64,000 bases of DNA from Mesonia sp. K7 (GCF_003233725.1 NZ_QKQV01000006.1:62001-126000), one strand, 5' to 3'; shown: positions 18,529 to 27,340, counted from the first letter of the stretch. Program-made: numbers and translations. Notes: a model not told the origin generated them from the letters alone.

Positions 18529-20259
18529 TTATAAAATAAACTTAAAATAATTCTTAAGATAGGTATCGTTATTCTCTCTCGGAGTGAAAACCTCTAATAT
18601 TTTTGGTTGCTCAGAAGCACTAAAAAAGTCGTTGAGTTGTTTGCTAAGCGTTTTTTCGCTTTCCGCGGAAGCGTAATCGAAGTGGTACATTTTTGCCAAA
18701 TGTTCAGCTGTAAAATTGTGTTGTGTTTCTAAAAACTGATCAAAATTTTTAGTGTCTTTTGCTCCTGGCAAAATTCTAAAAATTCCGCCACCTTGATTGT
18801 TTAAAATGATGATCCTAAAAGATTTGGGAACGTTGTTGAACCATAAAGCATTACTGTCATACAGAAAACTTAAGTCACCAGTAATCAGCAAGTTATTTTT
18901 TTTAGAAACTATAGAGTGACCAATAGCTGTGCTTGTGCTTCCATCAATTCCGCTGGTGCCACGATTGCAATATACAAACTGATTTTTAGTGAATTTAAAC
19001 AACTGTGCATAGCGAATAATACTACTGTTTGAAAAATGAATGATGTGACTTTTCGGAATCAATTTTAAAATCACCTCAAATGCTTTCAGGTCACAAAAAG
19101 GCAAATCACTCATATAACTTTTGTGATGCTTATCTCGTGATTTTTTAGCTTCCAACCAATAGTGTTGATAATTGCTTTTTACATTTTTAATTTGAGGTAA
19201 AAACTTACCAAAAAACTCATTGGGGGAAACATCAAAATGTTTGTTGAGACAGAAATAGGTATTCAAAGCTTTTTTATTGTCGACATGCCAATGCTGCTCG
19301 GGTTGGTATTTTCTCAAAAAGGCTTTTATTTTTTTAGAAATCACCATGCCGCCAAAAGTGACTAAAATTTCGGGTTGAAGCTTTTTAAACTCCTCATCGG
19401 TACTTTTGCTTACTTCTATGGGTGCAATAAGCTTATCGATACGGGTAATAAAATTTTTGTGATGAATGTTTGAAGTGGTCTCGCACATGACCAAAACCGA
19501 TGCATCTTCGGCTAGTACATCCAAATAGTGCTGTTCGATTGCATTGGGTTGATTCACTCCTACCAAAACCAACTTTTTCGTTGCCTTATTCCAAGCTTTT
19601 GCGAAAGCAGACAAACTCTCTTTACTTATAATCTTTGGCTCTCTTATCGGTTGAATTTCTAAAGGCTCGACCGTTGGCTTGTCTATAGTTTCATACAATG
19701 GTTCGTAAAACGGAACATTGATATGCACCGGCCCTTTTTGCTCGATAGCTGTATTTAAAGCTAAATTGATTTCGCGTTCGTTATGCTTTTTGGCTTCATA
19801 AAATTTTTGCTGCAACTTTTGATTGTCTGGAAAAGTATCTAACGTCAATTCTGAATACAAATTAGCCGAGTACAAAATATGATTTTGATACACATTTTTC
19901 TGCCGTATGGTTTGTCCATCACCAATATCAATACGCTCTACAGGCCTATCGGCAGAAATTACTACTAATGGAATATCGCTATAAAAAGCTTCCGCGACAG
20001 CGGGGTAATAATTGAGCAACGCACTTCCTGAAGTACAAACTACCGCCACAGGCTCGTTGGTTTGTTGGGCAATTCCCAAAGCGTAAAAAGCTGCACACCG
20101 CTCATCTACAATACTGTATGCTTTTATTTTAGGATGATTTGAAAAACTTATAATCAGTGGAGCATTGCGAGATCCGGGCGAAATCACCACATGTTTGATG
20201 CCTTTAGAGACACACAACAAAACAATAGATTGCGCTAACGGAATGCGAGATAATTGCAT
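18529..20259 (-). CDS. menD: 2-succinyl-5-enolpyruvyl-6-hydroxy-3-cyclohexene-1-carboxylate synthase
   Basis: The thiamine-diphosphate enzyme that joins isochorismate and 2-oxoglutarate in menaquinone synthesis. I place the start at 20259 (MQLSRIPLAQSIVLLC, 576 residues) because the 7 residues upstream are not family-like. Diagnostic sites are VDERCAAFYALG with the catalytic Glu near residue 47, VISPGSRNAPL, the cofactor motif TGDLSFLYDSNALWFNN near 470-486 and NNQGGGIFRILPG. It is the third gene of a leftward men operon (thioesterase, isochorismate synthase, menD), with a 51-nt gap after menF. E. coli MenD is 556 residues. The gene contains two variants of the GCTTTCGCGRAAGC palindrome, near 19595 and 18657. 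Confidence 0.95.
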   Translation of the reverse strand: MQLSRIPLAQSIVLLCVSKGIKHVVISPGSRNAPLIISFSNHPKIKAYSIVDERCAAFYALGIAQQTNEPVAVVCTSGSALLNYYPAVAEAFYSDIPLVVISADRPVERIDIGDGQTIRQKNVYQNHILYSANLYSELTLDTFPDNQKLQQKFYEAKKHNEREINLALNTAIEQKGPVHINVPFYEPLYETIDKPTVEPLEIQPIREPKIISKESLSAFAKAWNKATKKLVLVGVNQPNAIEQHYLDVLAEDASVLVMCETTSNIHHKNFITRIDKLIAPIEVSKSTDEEFKKLQPEILVTFGGMVISKKIKAFLRKYQPEQHWHVDNKKALNTYFCLNKHFDVSPNEFFGKFLPQIKNVKSNYQHYWLEAKKSRDKHHKSYMSDLPFCDLKAFEVILKLIPKSHIIHFSNSSIIRYAQLFKFTKNQFVYCNRGTSGIDGSTSTAIGHSIVSKKNNLLITGDLSFLYDSNALWFNNVPKSFRIIILNNQGGGIFRILPGAKDTKNFDQFLETQHNFTAEHLAKMYHFDYASAESEKTLSKQLNDFFSASEQPKILEVFTPRENNDTYLKNYFKFIL

Positions 20260-20310
20260 AAAATGAGATTTATCACACAAAAATAAAGTTATTTATCAAA
20301 CTTTGAGGTA

Positions 20311-21432
20311 CTATGCTTTTTCTTGAATGATTTTTAACATGGTTTCTGACTTTCGGCAGATTTCCTCCCACTCTTTCTCAGGATTAGAATCTGCAGTGAT
20401 TCCTCCGCCCACATAAATTTTTACACAATCATCGAAAACCTGCATACAGCGTAAGTTTACAAAAAGATGGGTTTGTATACTTTTAGTTTTATAAACCGAA
20501 AGTTCTACATTTTTTCGCCTTTGTTTGTGATTAGATTCAATACGCTGATTGATTTCTCCCAAAAAACCCGTATAAAACGCTCTTTGATAATTTTCATTTG
20601 CTATGATATAATCACAGGCTTGTAATTGCGGAAGTCCGCCCACAGCAGGAGTTGGATGTAAGTTAGACAGAATTTCCGTTAAACTTTCTGGTTTGAAATT
20701 TCCTGAAATATCGGTTTTTAAATGCACTATATTTCCTGCACGATGATTTTTAGTTTCACTTTTGGTAAGGTTTTCTATACCTTTTGTGTCGTTTAACCGA
20801 TCGAAAATAAAATCGGTTACAATAGCTTGTTCTTCTATTTCTTTTACCGACCAAGCTATATTTTCACTAAAAACCTGAGTACCTGCCAAAGCCATCGTTT
20901 TAAAAGCTTGGTTATGCGTACTCAACAAAACTTCTGGAGTAGCTCCCATCCAAAGTCCAATTTTTGGGTGATACCATACATAGGTAAAAGCGGTTGGGTA
21001 ACTTGCTAAAAGATTTTGAAAAGTCTTAAAAACATCAATCTTTGTTGCTGCTTCAAACACTTTAGAAAGCACTACTTTTTTTAAATCAGTGCTTTTAATG
21101 GCTTCCACAGCTTTTTCTACTATCTTGATATGATGCGTCTTGTTTTCTTCTTGATTTTTAACTTGAACATCAGAAGTTAATACCGATGAAGGTTCTAGAA
21201 TTTCTGTTTCGTAAACAGCACATTTTTCTGTGGCAAAAAAAACTGGTGGTTGTTCTTTTTTAAAAGGAGCAAAAACAAATCCGCTTTGAGTGAAATCACT
21301 CACATACTCTACCTCATTATTCGGTAAAAACAAGGCTTTTAGGGTATTTTGAGCTGGTTTTTGATAAGCCACAAATGGCAGTTGTGCCTCAAACTGATGT
21401 TGCAACAACTGGAAAAAATCATTCACTTTCAT
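20311..21432 (-). CDS. menF: Isochorismate synthase (MenF/EntC type)
   Basis: The 373-residue protein is a chorismate-utilising enzyme that converts chorismate to isochorismate. It has KVVLSKVFEA, WYHPKIGLWMGATPEVLLS (two stretches), MALAGTQ, HLKTDISG, LHPTPAVGGLP, FYTGFLGEI and the C-terminal YVGGGITADSNPEKEWEE. This length suits the catalytic domain with a short N-terminal region. It sits directly between the thioesterase gene (3 nt upstream) and menD (51 nt downstream), which argues for menaquinone rather than siderophore synthesis; no enterobactin-type genes are near. Confidence 0.92.
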   Translation of the reverse strand: MKVNDFFQLLQHQFEAQLPFVAYQKPAQNTLKALFLPNNEVEYVSDFTQSGFVFAPFKKEQPPVFFATEKCAVYETEILEPSSVLTSDVQVKNQEENKTHHIKIVEKAVEAIKSTDLKKVVLSKVFEAATKIDVFKTFQNLLASYPTAFTYVWYHPKIGLWMGATPEVLLSTHNQAFKTMALAGTQVFSENIAWSVKEIEEQAIVTDFIFDRLNDTKGIENLTKSETKNHRAGNIVHLKTDISGNFKPESLTEILSNLHPTPAVGGLPQLQACDYIIANENYQRAFYTGFLGEINQRIESNHKQRRKNVELSVYKTKSIQTHLFVNLRCMQVFDDCVKIYVGGGITADSNPEKEWEEICRKSETMLKIIQEKA

Positions 21433-21435
21433 AGC

Positions 21436-21858
21436 TTACTTTTTGGGCAAAGTGATGGTAGTGAGTTTGATAAGCGAAACTAAATTTTCTTCTTCATCGG
21501 TCACTTTAATATTCCAGAGTTGTGTGGTTTTTCCGTTGTGTAACATTTCCGCTTTAGCGAAAACATAACCCGATTTTACACTTTTAAGATGATTGGCAGA
21601 AATCTCGATACCGCGTACGTAATATTTTTCTCGATCGACAAATAAAATACTGGCAGCACTACCAACACTTTCGCCAAGAGCAACCGTGGCTCCGCCATGC
21701 AAAACGCCATCGGGTTGATGTACTTTTGCGTTAACAGGCATTTTGGCTTCCAAAAAATTTTCACCAAAGTCTGTAAACTCAATATCAAGGGTTTGCATCA
21801 GTGTATTGGCACACATCTGATTAATTTTATGTAAGGTTTGTTGTTTACTTGTTATCAT
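21436..21858 (-). CDS. menI: Hotdog thioesterase, probable 1,4-dihydroxy-2-naphthoyl-CoA thioesterase
   Basis: The Met at 21858 (MITSKQQTLHKINQMC, 140 residues) is preferred over the longer frame, whose first 24 residues are not family-like. It is a PaaI/YdiI-type hotdog thioesterase with LHGGATVALGESVGSAAS, where the Glu in GES is the catalytic acid as in E. coli MenI (YdiI). Position supports function: it is the first gene of a transcript with isochorismate synthase (3 nt later) and menD. Known biochemistry: MenI hydrolyses DHNA-CoA, the MenB product. The assignment to this substrate is inferred from the operon; other acyl-CoAs are possible. Confidence 0.75.
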   Translation of the reverse strand: MITSKQQTLHKINQMCANTLMQTLDIEFTDFGENFLEAKMPVNAKVHQPDGVLHGGATVALGESVGSAASILFVDREKYYVRGIEISANHLKSVKSGYVFAKAEMLHNGKTTQLWNIKVTDEEENLVSLIKLTTITLPKK

Positions 21859-21897
21859 TGCAAAATATTTACGACGTAAAAATACAAAAAAGCGCTT

Positions 21898-22539
21898 ATG
21901 AGTTCGACAGAAAAACAGATTTCCTACCAAACCACCAACTCCTATTCTACCCTAAATACGTTGACCAATGAAACCAAAAATGCTTGGTTGGCGTGTCATG
22001 GGTTGGGTTATTTGAGCAGGTATTTTATACAGTATTTCAAAAAACTTGACGAGAAGTATAATTATGTGGTTGCTCCGCAAGCGCCTTCAAAATATTACCA
22101 AAAAACAGATTTTAAGCACGTTGGCGCTAGTTGGTTGACCAAAGAAGAAACCCAACAGGAAACAAAGAATGTACTGAATTATTTGGATGCCATTTGGGAA
22201 AAAGAACTGTCGCAAGTTCACTGTAATCGACTATTTTTAGGTTACTCACAAGGAGTTTCGGTCATCACTCGTTGGATCGCTTCTCGAAAAATAGATTTCG
22301 ACAAACTGATTATTCACTCAGGCAGTATTCCTAAAGAGCTAAAATCTGAAGATTTTGAGCATATCACCGGAAAAGTCTATTTGGTTTATGGCACCAAAGA
22401 TGAATATTTAACTTCCGAAAGAATTAAACTAGAAACTGCTTTCGCGGAAGCTTTATTCGGGGAAAAGTTAGAAATAATTCCCTTTGAAGGAAAACACATC
22501 GTGAATACAGAACTAATCAAAGAAATTAGTTTAATTTAG
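21898..22539 (+). CDS. Alpha/beta hydrolase, carboxylesterase/phospholipase-like
   Basis: The 213-residue protein has an alpha/beta-hydrolase triad: nucleophile Ser in LGYSQGVS (about residue 116), Asp in YGTKDEYL (about 165) and His in FEGKHIV (about 201). AWLACHGLGYLSRYFIQYF near residue 30 supplies the oxyanion region HG. This resembles bacterial carboxylesterases of the phospholipase/YpfH type. It is divergent from the thioesterase gene with only 39 nt between starts. A MenH role is conceivable by proximity but the sequence is not MenH-like, so I leave the substrate open. A GCTTTCGCGGAAGC palindrome lies in the coding region at 22438. Confidence 0.72.
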   Translation: MSSTEKQISYQTTNSYSTLNTLTNETKNAWLACHGLGYLSRYFIQYFKKLDEKYNYVVAPQAPSKYYQKTDFKHVGASWLTKEETQQETKNVLNYLDAIWEKELSQVHCNRLFLGYSQGVSVITRWIASRKIDFDKLIIHSGSIPKELKSEDFEHITGKVYLVYGTKDEYLTSERIKLETAFAEALFGEKLEIIPFEGKHIVNTELIKEISLI

Positions 22540-22559
22540 TACTTTAAAATAAAAATCAT

Positions 22560-23099
22560 ATGAAACGAACTATCTCTATTTTCACCCTATTTTTTGCCAT
22601 AAGTTTAGCTTTAATTTCTTGTAAAGAAGAAACCAAAAAAGAGGAACAAACGCAAGAAGAACAGAAACAAGAAGAGCAAAAAAGTGATCTTGAAACTGAA
22701 AAAGGTTTAGCTTTTACTACCGAAAATCAAAGTGACATCACCACTTTATATTTTGATATGAAAGATGCATTGGTTAGTGATAAAGGTTACCATGCAATGA
22801 AAATTGCCCAAGTGATGCAAAAACGTGTGACCGATAGCGAAATGTTGGCAACCATTAATACCATTGCGGGTACAGAAGATATCGAAAAGCAAAGAGACGC
22901 CTTTTATGTTTTGAGTCAGCAGATGCTCAAGTTTGTGGAGGAGAACATCACCAACGGAACGGTTTACAAACAATATTGTCCGATGGCGTTTAACGACACG
23001 GGCGCTTTTTGGTTGTCTGAAGAAAAGCAAATCCTTAACCCATATTTTGGTAAAAAAATGCTAAAATGTGGTTCGGTGCAAGCTGAGATTACGAAGTAA
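22560..23099 (+). CDS. Lipoprotein of the DUF3347 family
   Basis: The 179-residue lipoprotein has a signal peptide ending LISCKEE (lipobox Cys near 21) and a charged Glu/Gln/Lys linker (about 23-45). The DUF3347 domain spans about 60-175 and includes FDMKDALVSDKGYHAM, FYVLSQQMLKFVEE, YKQYCPMAFNDTGAFWLS and NPYFGKKMLKCG. DUF3347 occurs alone or at the C-terminus of copper-efflux membrane fusion proteins in Bacteroidota and carries Cys, Met and His residues suited to binding copper. The next gene encodes a regulator with a metal-binding-like N-terminus, 12 nt downstream, supporting a role in heavy-metal handling. Confidence 0.8.
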   Translation: MKRTISIFTLFFAISLALISCKEETKKEEQTQEEQKQEEQKSDLETEKGLAFTTENQSDITTLYFDMKDALVSDKGYHAMKIAQVMQKRVTDSEMLATINTIAGTEDIEKQRDAFYVLSQQMLKFVEENITNGTVYKQYCPMAFNDTGAFWLSEEKQILNPYFGKKMLKCGSVQAEITK

Positions 23100-23111
23100 G
23101 TTTTATTTTTT

Positions 23112-23696
23112 ATGCCAACTCCTCAAATCCAAGTCAAAAATATGGTTTGCCCTCGTTGTGTGATGAGTGTCGAGCATATTTTACAAAAACTGGATATAGG
23201 CTTTCATAAGGTAGAATTGGGTTGGGTTAAACTCAAAAAAGAACTTACCAACAAACAGAAAAGCAAACTTCAACCCGAGCTCGAGAAAGTAGGTTTTCTA
23301 CTCATCGAAAACCCAAAAGAAAGTCTGGTGAATCAGATAAAGAGTATTATCGTCAAACAGTTTGAGAGTGAAAACCCAAGTTTCGGAACTTTTGATGAGT
23401 TGCTCAAAGACCTTTCTTACAATTATACCTACCTTTCACACCTTTTTTCAGAAGTTGAAGGCGAGAGTATTCAACAATATTACCAGCGAGTTCGCATCGA
23501 AAAAGCTAAAGAATTACTTCAAAACCAACACAAAAACATCAGCGAAATTGCTTATCATTTAGGTTATTCTTCTAACGCCAATTTCTCTACTTCTTTTAAG
23601 AAACTTACAGGTTTTACGCCTACTCAGTTTAAAAATAATTTTACCAACGAGCGTCATTTTTTAGGAAGCGAAACACAAAAAATCAAAACAAATTAG
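23112..23696 (+). CDS. AraC-family regulator with N-terminal HMA-like domain
   Basis: The 194-residue protein has an N-terminal HMA-like domain of about 70 residues with MVCPRCVMSV (a CxxC motif near residues 13-16) and a C-terminal AraC helix-turn-helix domain (about 85-180). The latter has FDELLKDLSYNYTYLSHLF, IEKAKELLQNQHKNISEIAY and LGYSSNANFSTSFKKLTG. The natural reading is a metal-sensing transcription factor. It lacks the arabinose-type cupin sensor. It sits between a DUF3347 lipoprotein and an HMA-MauE protein. The metal is not determined by sequence; the CPRC pair is compatible with copper, silver or mercury. Confidence 0.82.
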   Translation: MPTPQIQVKNMVCPRCVMSVEHILQKLDIGFHKVELGWVKLKKELTNKQKSKLQPELEKVGFLLIENPKESLVNQIKSIIVKQFESENPSFGTFDELLKDLSYNYTYLSHLFSEVEGESIQQYYQRVRIEKAKELLQNQHKNISEIAYHLGYSSNANFSTSFKKLTGFTPTQFKNNFTNERHFLGSETQKIKTN

Positions 23697-23754
23697 CAGC
23701 TAATAACAAGTGTTTCAAGTTTTGAAATCTTACTTTTGAAGAAAGAACAAAACA

Positions 23755-24486
23755 ATGAAACATACTTATAAAATCACCGGAATGACTTGTCAGGGCTGCA
23801 AAGCATCGGTGACAAAACATCTTGAAGCCATAGAAAACATCACGCAAGTAGAGGTAAATTTAGAAAGAAGTGAAGCAGAAATCACCATGACCAAACATGT
23901 GATGATAGCTGAACTCCAACAAGCTTTACCCGAAAAATATACCATTACCAAAAAAGAAGAAAACCCTGAAAATAATATTTTTGAATCTGTAGGAAATCAA
24001 AAGGAAGAAAAAAGCAAATTACAACAACTCAAGCCTTTATTGATTATCTTATTTTATATTGCCACAGCTTCCGTTTTACTGCATTTTGAAAATTGGAATT
24101 GGCAAGGCTTTATGCTCGATTTTATGGGATTATTCTTTGTGGTGTTTAGTTTTTTTAAAATGCTCGATTTACAAGGTTTTCCACAATCATTTATGATGTA
24201 TGATCCGTTGGCAAAAAGACTCCCGATTTACGGGAAAATATACCCTTTTATCGAAACCGTTCTCGGAATAATGTTTTTGATGCGTTTTGAAATCAAAATC
24301 GCTTTAATCATCACCATTATCATTCTAGGAATTACTACTTACGGCGTGACCAAAACCTTACTCGACAAAAAATCGATTAAATGTGCTTGTCTAGGAACAG
24401 CACTTAATTTGCCCATGACCGAAGCCACTTTTATCGAAAACGCCATCATGATCCTCATGGGAATATTAATGCTATTAAATATATAA
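23755..24486 (+). CDS. HMA domain-MauE/DoxX-like membrane fusion protein
   Basis: The 243-residue protein begins with a heavy-metal-associated domain (residues 1-65) with the MTCQGCKASV motif. A short charged linker follows, then about four membrane segments (98-112, 118-136, 160-178, 182-205 and a final one near 225-242) like the MauE/DoxX family, which in some members supports periplasmic thiol-disulphide chemistry. A CACLGTALN motif (Cys 212 and 214) lies in the loop between the last two segments. It follows the AraC-like regulator by 58 nt and is 2 nt from the DUF305-like gene. A role in metal or redox homeostasis is inferred. Confidence 0.8.
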   Translation: MKHTYKITGMTCQGCKASVTKHLEAIENITQVEVNLERSEAEITMTKHVMIAELQQALPEKYTITKKEENPENNIFESVGNQKEEKSKLQQLKPLLIILFYIATASVLLHFENWNWQGFMLDFMGLFFVVFSFFKMLDLQGFPQSFMMYDPLAKRLPIYGKIYPFIETVLGIMFLMRFEIKIALIITIIILGITTYGVTKTLLDKKSIKCACLGTALNLPMTEATFIENAIMILMGILMLLNI

Positions 24487-24488
24487 AA

Positions 24489-24959
24489 ATGAAAAATTCA
24501 AATCACTCAACTCCCTACAACACATTTTTTCTGATGCTTTTAGTTTCATTTTTAATGATGTACAGTATTATGTTTTTAAATGTATTTGAATTTAATCATA
24601 TTTACCTTAGTACTACTCGAACTTACATGACGTTTTTAATGGTTGCTCCAATGGCATTATCTATGTTATTTTTTATGCGAAAAATGTATCATAACAAAAC
24701 TAAAAACATAGCTATTATAATTTCATCAATAGCGGTGTTTGTTTTATGTTTATTTGGTTTAAGAGCTCAGAAACCTATCAAAGATATTCAATGGATGAAA
24801 GCTATGATTCCCCACCATTCTTCAGCAATATTAACGAGTACTTATGCTGATATTCAAGATCCGGAAGTGAAAAAACTAGCAGAAGAAATTATTGTAGCAC
24901 AAGAAAAAGAAATCAAACAAATGAAAGAAATGATCAAACGTTTAGAGAAAAAAAGATAG
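24489..24959 (+). CDS. DUF305-like membrane-anchored protein
   Basis: The 156-residue protein has three or four N-terminal hydrophobic segments (about 11-30, 40-60, 75-92) and a C-terminal helical part containing the DUF305 signature WMKAMIPHHSSAILTSTYA, ending with coiled, charged helices EIIVAQEKEIKQMKEMI. The paired His residues in MIPHH resemble the metal-binding site in DUF305 proteins, which cluster with copper genes. It is the last gene of the metal-linked module, 2 nt after the HMA-MauE gene. The four genes are probably co-transcribed. Function is inferred. Confidence 0.78.
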   Translation: MKNSNHSTPYNTFFLMLLVSFLMMYSIMFLNVFEFNHIYLSTTRTYMTFLMVAPMALSMLFFMRKMYHNKTKNIAIIISSIAVFVLCLFGLRAQKPIKDIQWMKAMIPHHSSAILTSTYADIQDPEVKKLAEEIIVAQEKEIKQMKEMIKRLEKKR

Positions 24960-25008
24960 AAAAACTTTAAAAAATCGATCTTTTATCAAAGTCCTTTCCA
25001 TAAAATAT

Positions 25009-25016
25009 TATTTTTG
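25009..25016 (+). promoter_or_regulatory. Putative -7 element for udk
   Basis: TATTTTTG is an exact TAnnTTTG match 20 nt before the udk ATG at 25037. No -33 TTG is seen at the usual distance. Confidence 0.4.
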
Positions 25017-25036
25017 TAAACAACAAAAATAAGTTT

Positions 25037-25645
25037 ATGCTAATCATAGGAATTGCTGGCGGAACAGGTTGCGGAAAAACAACGGTTGTCAATACGCTAA
25101 TCGATGAGTTACAACACGAAGACGTGGCTTTAATTTCGCAAGATTCTTATTATAAAGACACGAGCAATTTAAATTACGATGAGCGCGCCAAAATTAATTT
25201 TGACCATCCGCAATCGATAGATTTTAAATTATTGGTAGAACACTTACGTGAACTCAAAAAAGGAAACGCCGTACAGCAACCTATATATTCGTTTGTAGAA
25301 CACAACCGCACAGGCGAATTTATCACCACACCCCCAAAAAAAGTAATGTTGGTAGAAGGGATACTTATTTTCAACAACGCAGAATTACGGGATTTATGTG
25401 ACATCAAAATTTTCATCCATGCCGATAGTGACGAACGTCTGATCAGAAGACTCAAACGCGATATTAACGAGCGCGGCCGTGATCTGAACGAAGTACTTGA
25501 TCGCTACCAAAATACGCTCAAACCCATGCATCAGCAATTTATCGAACCCACCAAAGAGTTTGCCGATATCATTATCCCAAATAACCGGTACAACAACACG
25601 GCTATAAAAATGGTCAAGTCGATTATTGAGCAACGTTTACACTAA
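25037..25645 (+). CDS. udk: Uridine kinase
   Basis: The 202-residue protein is a P-loop uridine/cytidine kinase that phosphorylates uridine to UMP in pyrimidine salvage. Walker A is GGTGCGKTT (residues 8-16). Other family signatures are SQDSYYKD, NFDHPQSID, QPIYSFVEHNRT, VEGILIF and RRLKRDINERGRD. Length and motifs match E. coli Udk (213 residues). It is followed after 12 nt by the FtsB-like gene. The promoter candidate at 25626-25658 lies inside its 3' end and could serve that gene. Confidence 0.93.
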   Translation: MLIIGIAGGTGCGKTTVVNTLIDELQHEDVALISQDSYYKDTSNLNYDERAKINFDHPQSIDFKLLVEHLRELKKGNAVQQPIYSFVEHNRTGEFITTPPKKVMLVEGILIFNNAELRDLCDIKIFIHADSDERLIRRLKRDINERGRDLNEVLDRYQNTLKPMHQQFIEPTKEFADIIIPNNRYNNTAIKMVKSIIEQRLH

Positions 25646-25658
25646 TTTAGTATCTTCG
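25626..25658 (+). promoter_or_regulatory. Putative promoter for the FtsB-like gene, near-leaderless
   Basis: TTG at 25626-25628 and TATCTTCG at 25651-25658 (one mismatch to TAnnTTTG) are 22 nt apart, within the Bacteroidota range. The ATG at 25664 is 6 nt beyond the -7 element, so a transcript would start about at the start codon. The site straddles the udk stop codon. Confidence 0.45.
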
Positions 25659-25663
25659 TGGCT

Positions 25664-25987
25664 ATGAATCTCAAGAAAGTCAGAAACAATAAATGGTTTA
25701 AGTTTTTTACCAATAAATATATTTTGGTATTGCTTGTTTTTGGCGTGTGGATGTTGTTTTTAGACAGTAATTCTTGGTTGGTACACAATGAACTCGACCA
25801 AGAAATAAACGAATTGGAGAACAACAAAAAATATTATCGCACTGAGATAAAAAGAGACCAACAAGTTTTAGAAAGCTTAAACGATAGCAATAAACTCGAA
25901 AAATATGCTCGTGAAAAGTATTATATGAAACGAGAAAACGAAGATGTATATATTATCGAATTTGACAGCAGCCAAACAAAAAAGTGA
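25664..25987 (+). CDS. FtsB/DivIC septum formation initiator family protein
   Basis: I use the ATG at 25664 (MNLKKVRNNKWF, 107 residues); an ATG two codons earlier (25658) overlaps the -7 element. It has one membrane segment (about 19-36, YILVLLVFGVWMLFLDS), then a coiled coil (44-75) and the conserved KLEKYAREKYYMKRENEDVYIIE C-terminus (in two stretches). FtsB/DivIC are bitopic divisome proteins that bind FtsL and FtsQ. It lies between udk and the methylmalonyl-CoA mutase genes, only 3 nt from the latter, so it is co-transcribed with them. This is a recurrent gene order in flavobacteria, as far as I know. Confidence 0.85.
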   Translation: MNLKKVRNNKWFKFFTNKYILVLLVFGVWMLFLDSNSWLVHNELDQEINELENNKKYYRTEIKRDQQVLESLNDSNKLEKYAREKYYMKRENEDVYIIEFDSSQTKK

Positions 25988-25990
25988 TTT

Positions 25991-27340
25991 ATGAGCAAGC
26001 ATTTGATGAAAGATTTCCCTCCAGTTTCTGCCAAAGAATGGAAACAAAAAATACAAGTCGATTTAAAAGGCGAAAACTACGAGAGTCTAATTACCCAAAC
26101 CCCAGAAGGCATTCATATCAAACCTTTCTATCATCAAGACGATAGATCTGGTTTCACCACTTCTTATCACCCAGAAAGTTGGAAAGTGACCGAAAAATTT
26201 GTGATTGATGGAAAAAATGAGTTGCAAGGTTTAATCGAAAATTCACTCCAAAAAGGCAGTGAAGCTATTTGGCTAGAATGTCAAGATTCGAGTAAGTGTA
26301 TAGAACTTTTAGAGAAAATAGACTTCCATCACACATCGGTTTTTGTTGAGCTAAAAGCTTTCGCGAAAAGCGATATCGACACTATAATTGCCTTAGCGAA
26401 AAATAAAAACATCAACCTTGGCGTCGACATTATCGGAAATCTAGCCGAAACCGGAAATTGGTATGAAAATTTACAAAAAGATCATGATCTTCTGAATGAA
26501 TTGATCCAGAAACCCAACGTAAGTCTGGCCATACATTTAGACCTTTTTCAAAACGCAGGCGCCAATATGGTTCAGCAATTAGCCTATTCTCTCGGACAAG
26601 TTAATGAGTACTACAATCACTGCAAAAACCAAAAAATCAAACCCAATGAGATTGTCGTTATTAATGCTGTAGGAAGCAATTATTTCTTTGAAGTTGCAAA
26701 AATAAAAGCTCTGAGAAATTTAATTGCAACACTTTCTTCGGCATATGGTTTCGAAGAAAAAATAAGCGTCTACTCTACTCCTAGCCATCGCAACAAAACC
26801 GTTTATGATTACAATGTAAATATGCTTCGCACCACCACAGAATGTATGAGTGCGATTATCGGCGGAAGTGATTTTGTTGCCAATATGTCTTACGACGGAA
26901 TTTTTCATCATCCTAACGAGTTCGGAAGTCGTATTTCGAGAAATCAGTTGTTGGTATTGAAAAGCGAAAGTTATTTTAACGAATTGGGCAACGTAGCCGA
27001 CGGAAGTTACTACATCGAAGAAATTATCGATCAACTTTCAGAAAAAGCGTGGTCTTTATTTAAGGAAATCGAAAAATCAGGCGGATTTCTAACACAGCTC
27101 AAAGAGGGTACGATTCAAAGAAAAATAAAAGAGCAAGAAAAGCAAGAAAGAGAAAGCTACGAAAACGGAAAAAAGATTTTAGTCGGTAGCAATAAATACC
27201 TAAACAAAGAAGAGAAAGTAAAAGAAACCTTAGATGTTTCACCTTTTTTAGAAAAAGAAGTAAGAAAAACATTGTTAGAGCCAATTCTTAAAAAGCGTTT
27301 GGCAGAAAACATAGAAAAAGATAGATTGAATAATGAGTAG
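25991..27340 (+). CDS. mutA: Methylmalonyl-CoA mutase, small subunit
   Basis: The 449-residue protein is the catalytically inactive partner of the B12-dependent methylmalonyl-CoA mutase, which interconverts succinyl-CoA and methylmalonyl-CoA. It shows the TIM-barrel homology of the family, for example [47 protein letters not shown] and [10 protein letters not shown]. It is about 170 residues shorter than actinobacterial small subunits because the C-terminal B12-domain-like part is absent; the C-terminus is a charged helical tail. It overlaps the large-subunit gene by 8 nt. Its start is 3 nt after the FtsB-like gene. Confidence 0.9.
   Translation: MSKHLMKDFPPVSAKEWKQKIQVDLKGENYESLITQTPEGIHIKPFYHQDDRSGFTTSYHPESWKVTEKFVIDGKNELQGLIENSLQKGSEAIWLECQDSSKCIELLEKIDFHHTSVFVELKAFAKSDIDTIIALAKNKNINLGVDIIGNLAETGNWYENLQKDHDLLNELIQKPNVSLAIHLDLFQNAGANMVQQLAYSLGQVNEYYNHCKNQKIKPNEIVVINAVGSNYFFEVAKIKALRNLIATLSSAYGFEEKISVYSTPSHRNKTVYDYNVNMLRTTTECMSAIIGGSDFVANMSYDGIFHHPNEFGSRISRNQLLVLKSESYFNELGNVADGSYYIEEIIDQLSEKAWSLFKEIEKSGGFLTQLKEGTIQRKIKEQEKQERESYENGKKILVGSNKYLNKEEKVKETLDVSPFLEKEVRKTLLEPILKKRLAENIEKDRLNNE

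Noticed and set aside
21898-22539. The alpha/beta hydrolase as MenH
   Set aside because: It is divergent from the men operon and lacks MenH-like sequence around the Ser; it looks carboxylesterase-like.
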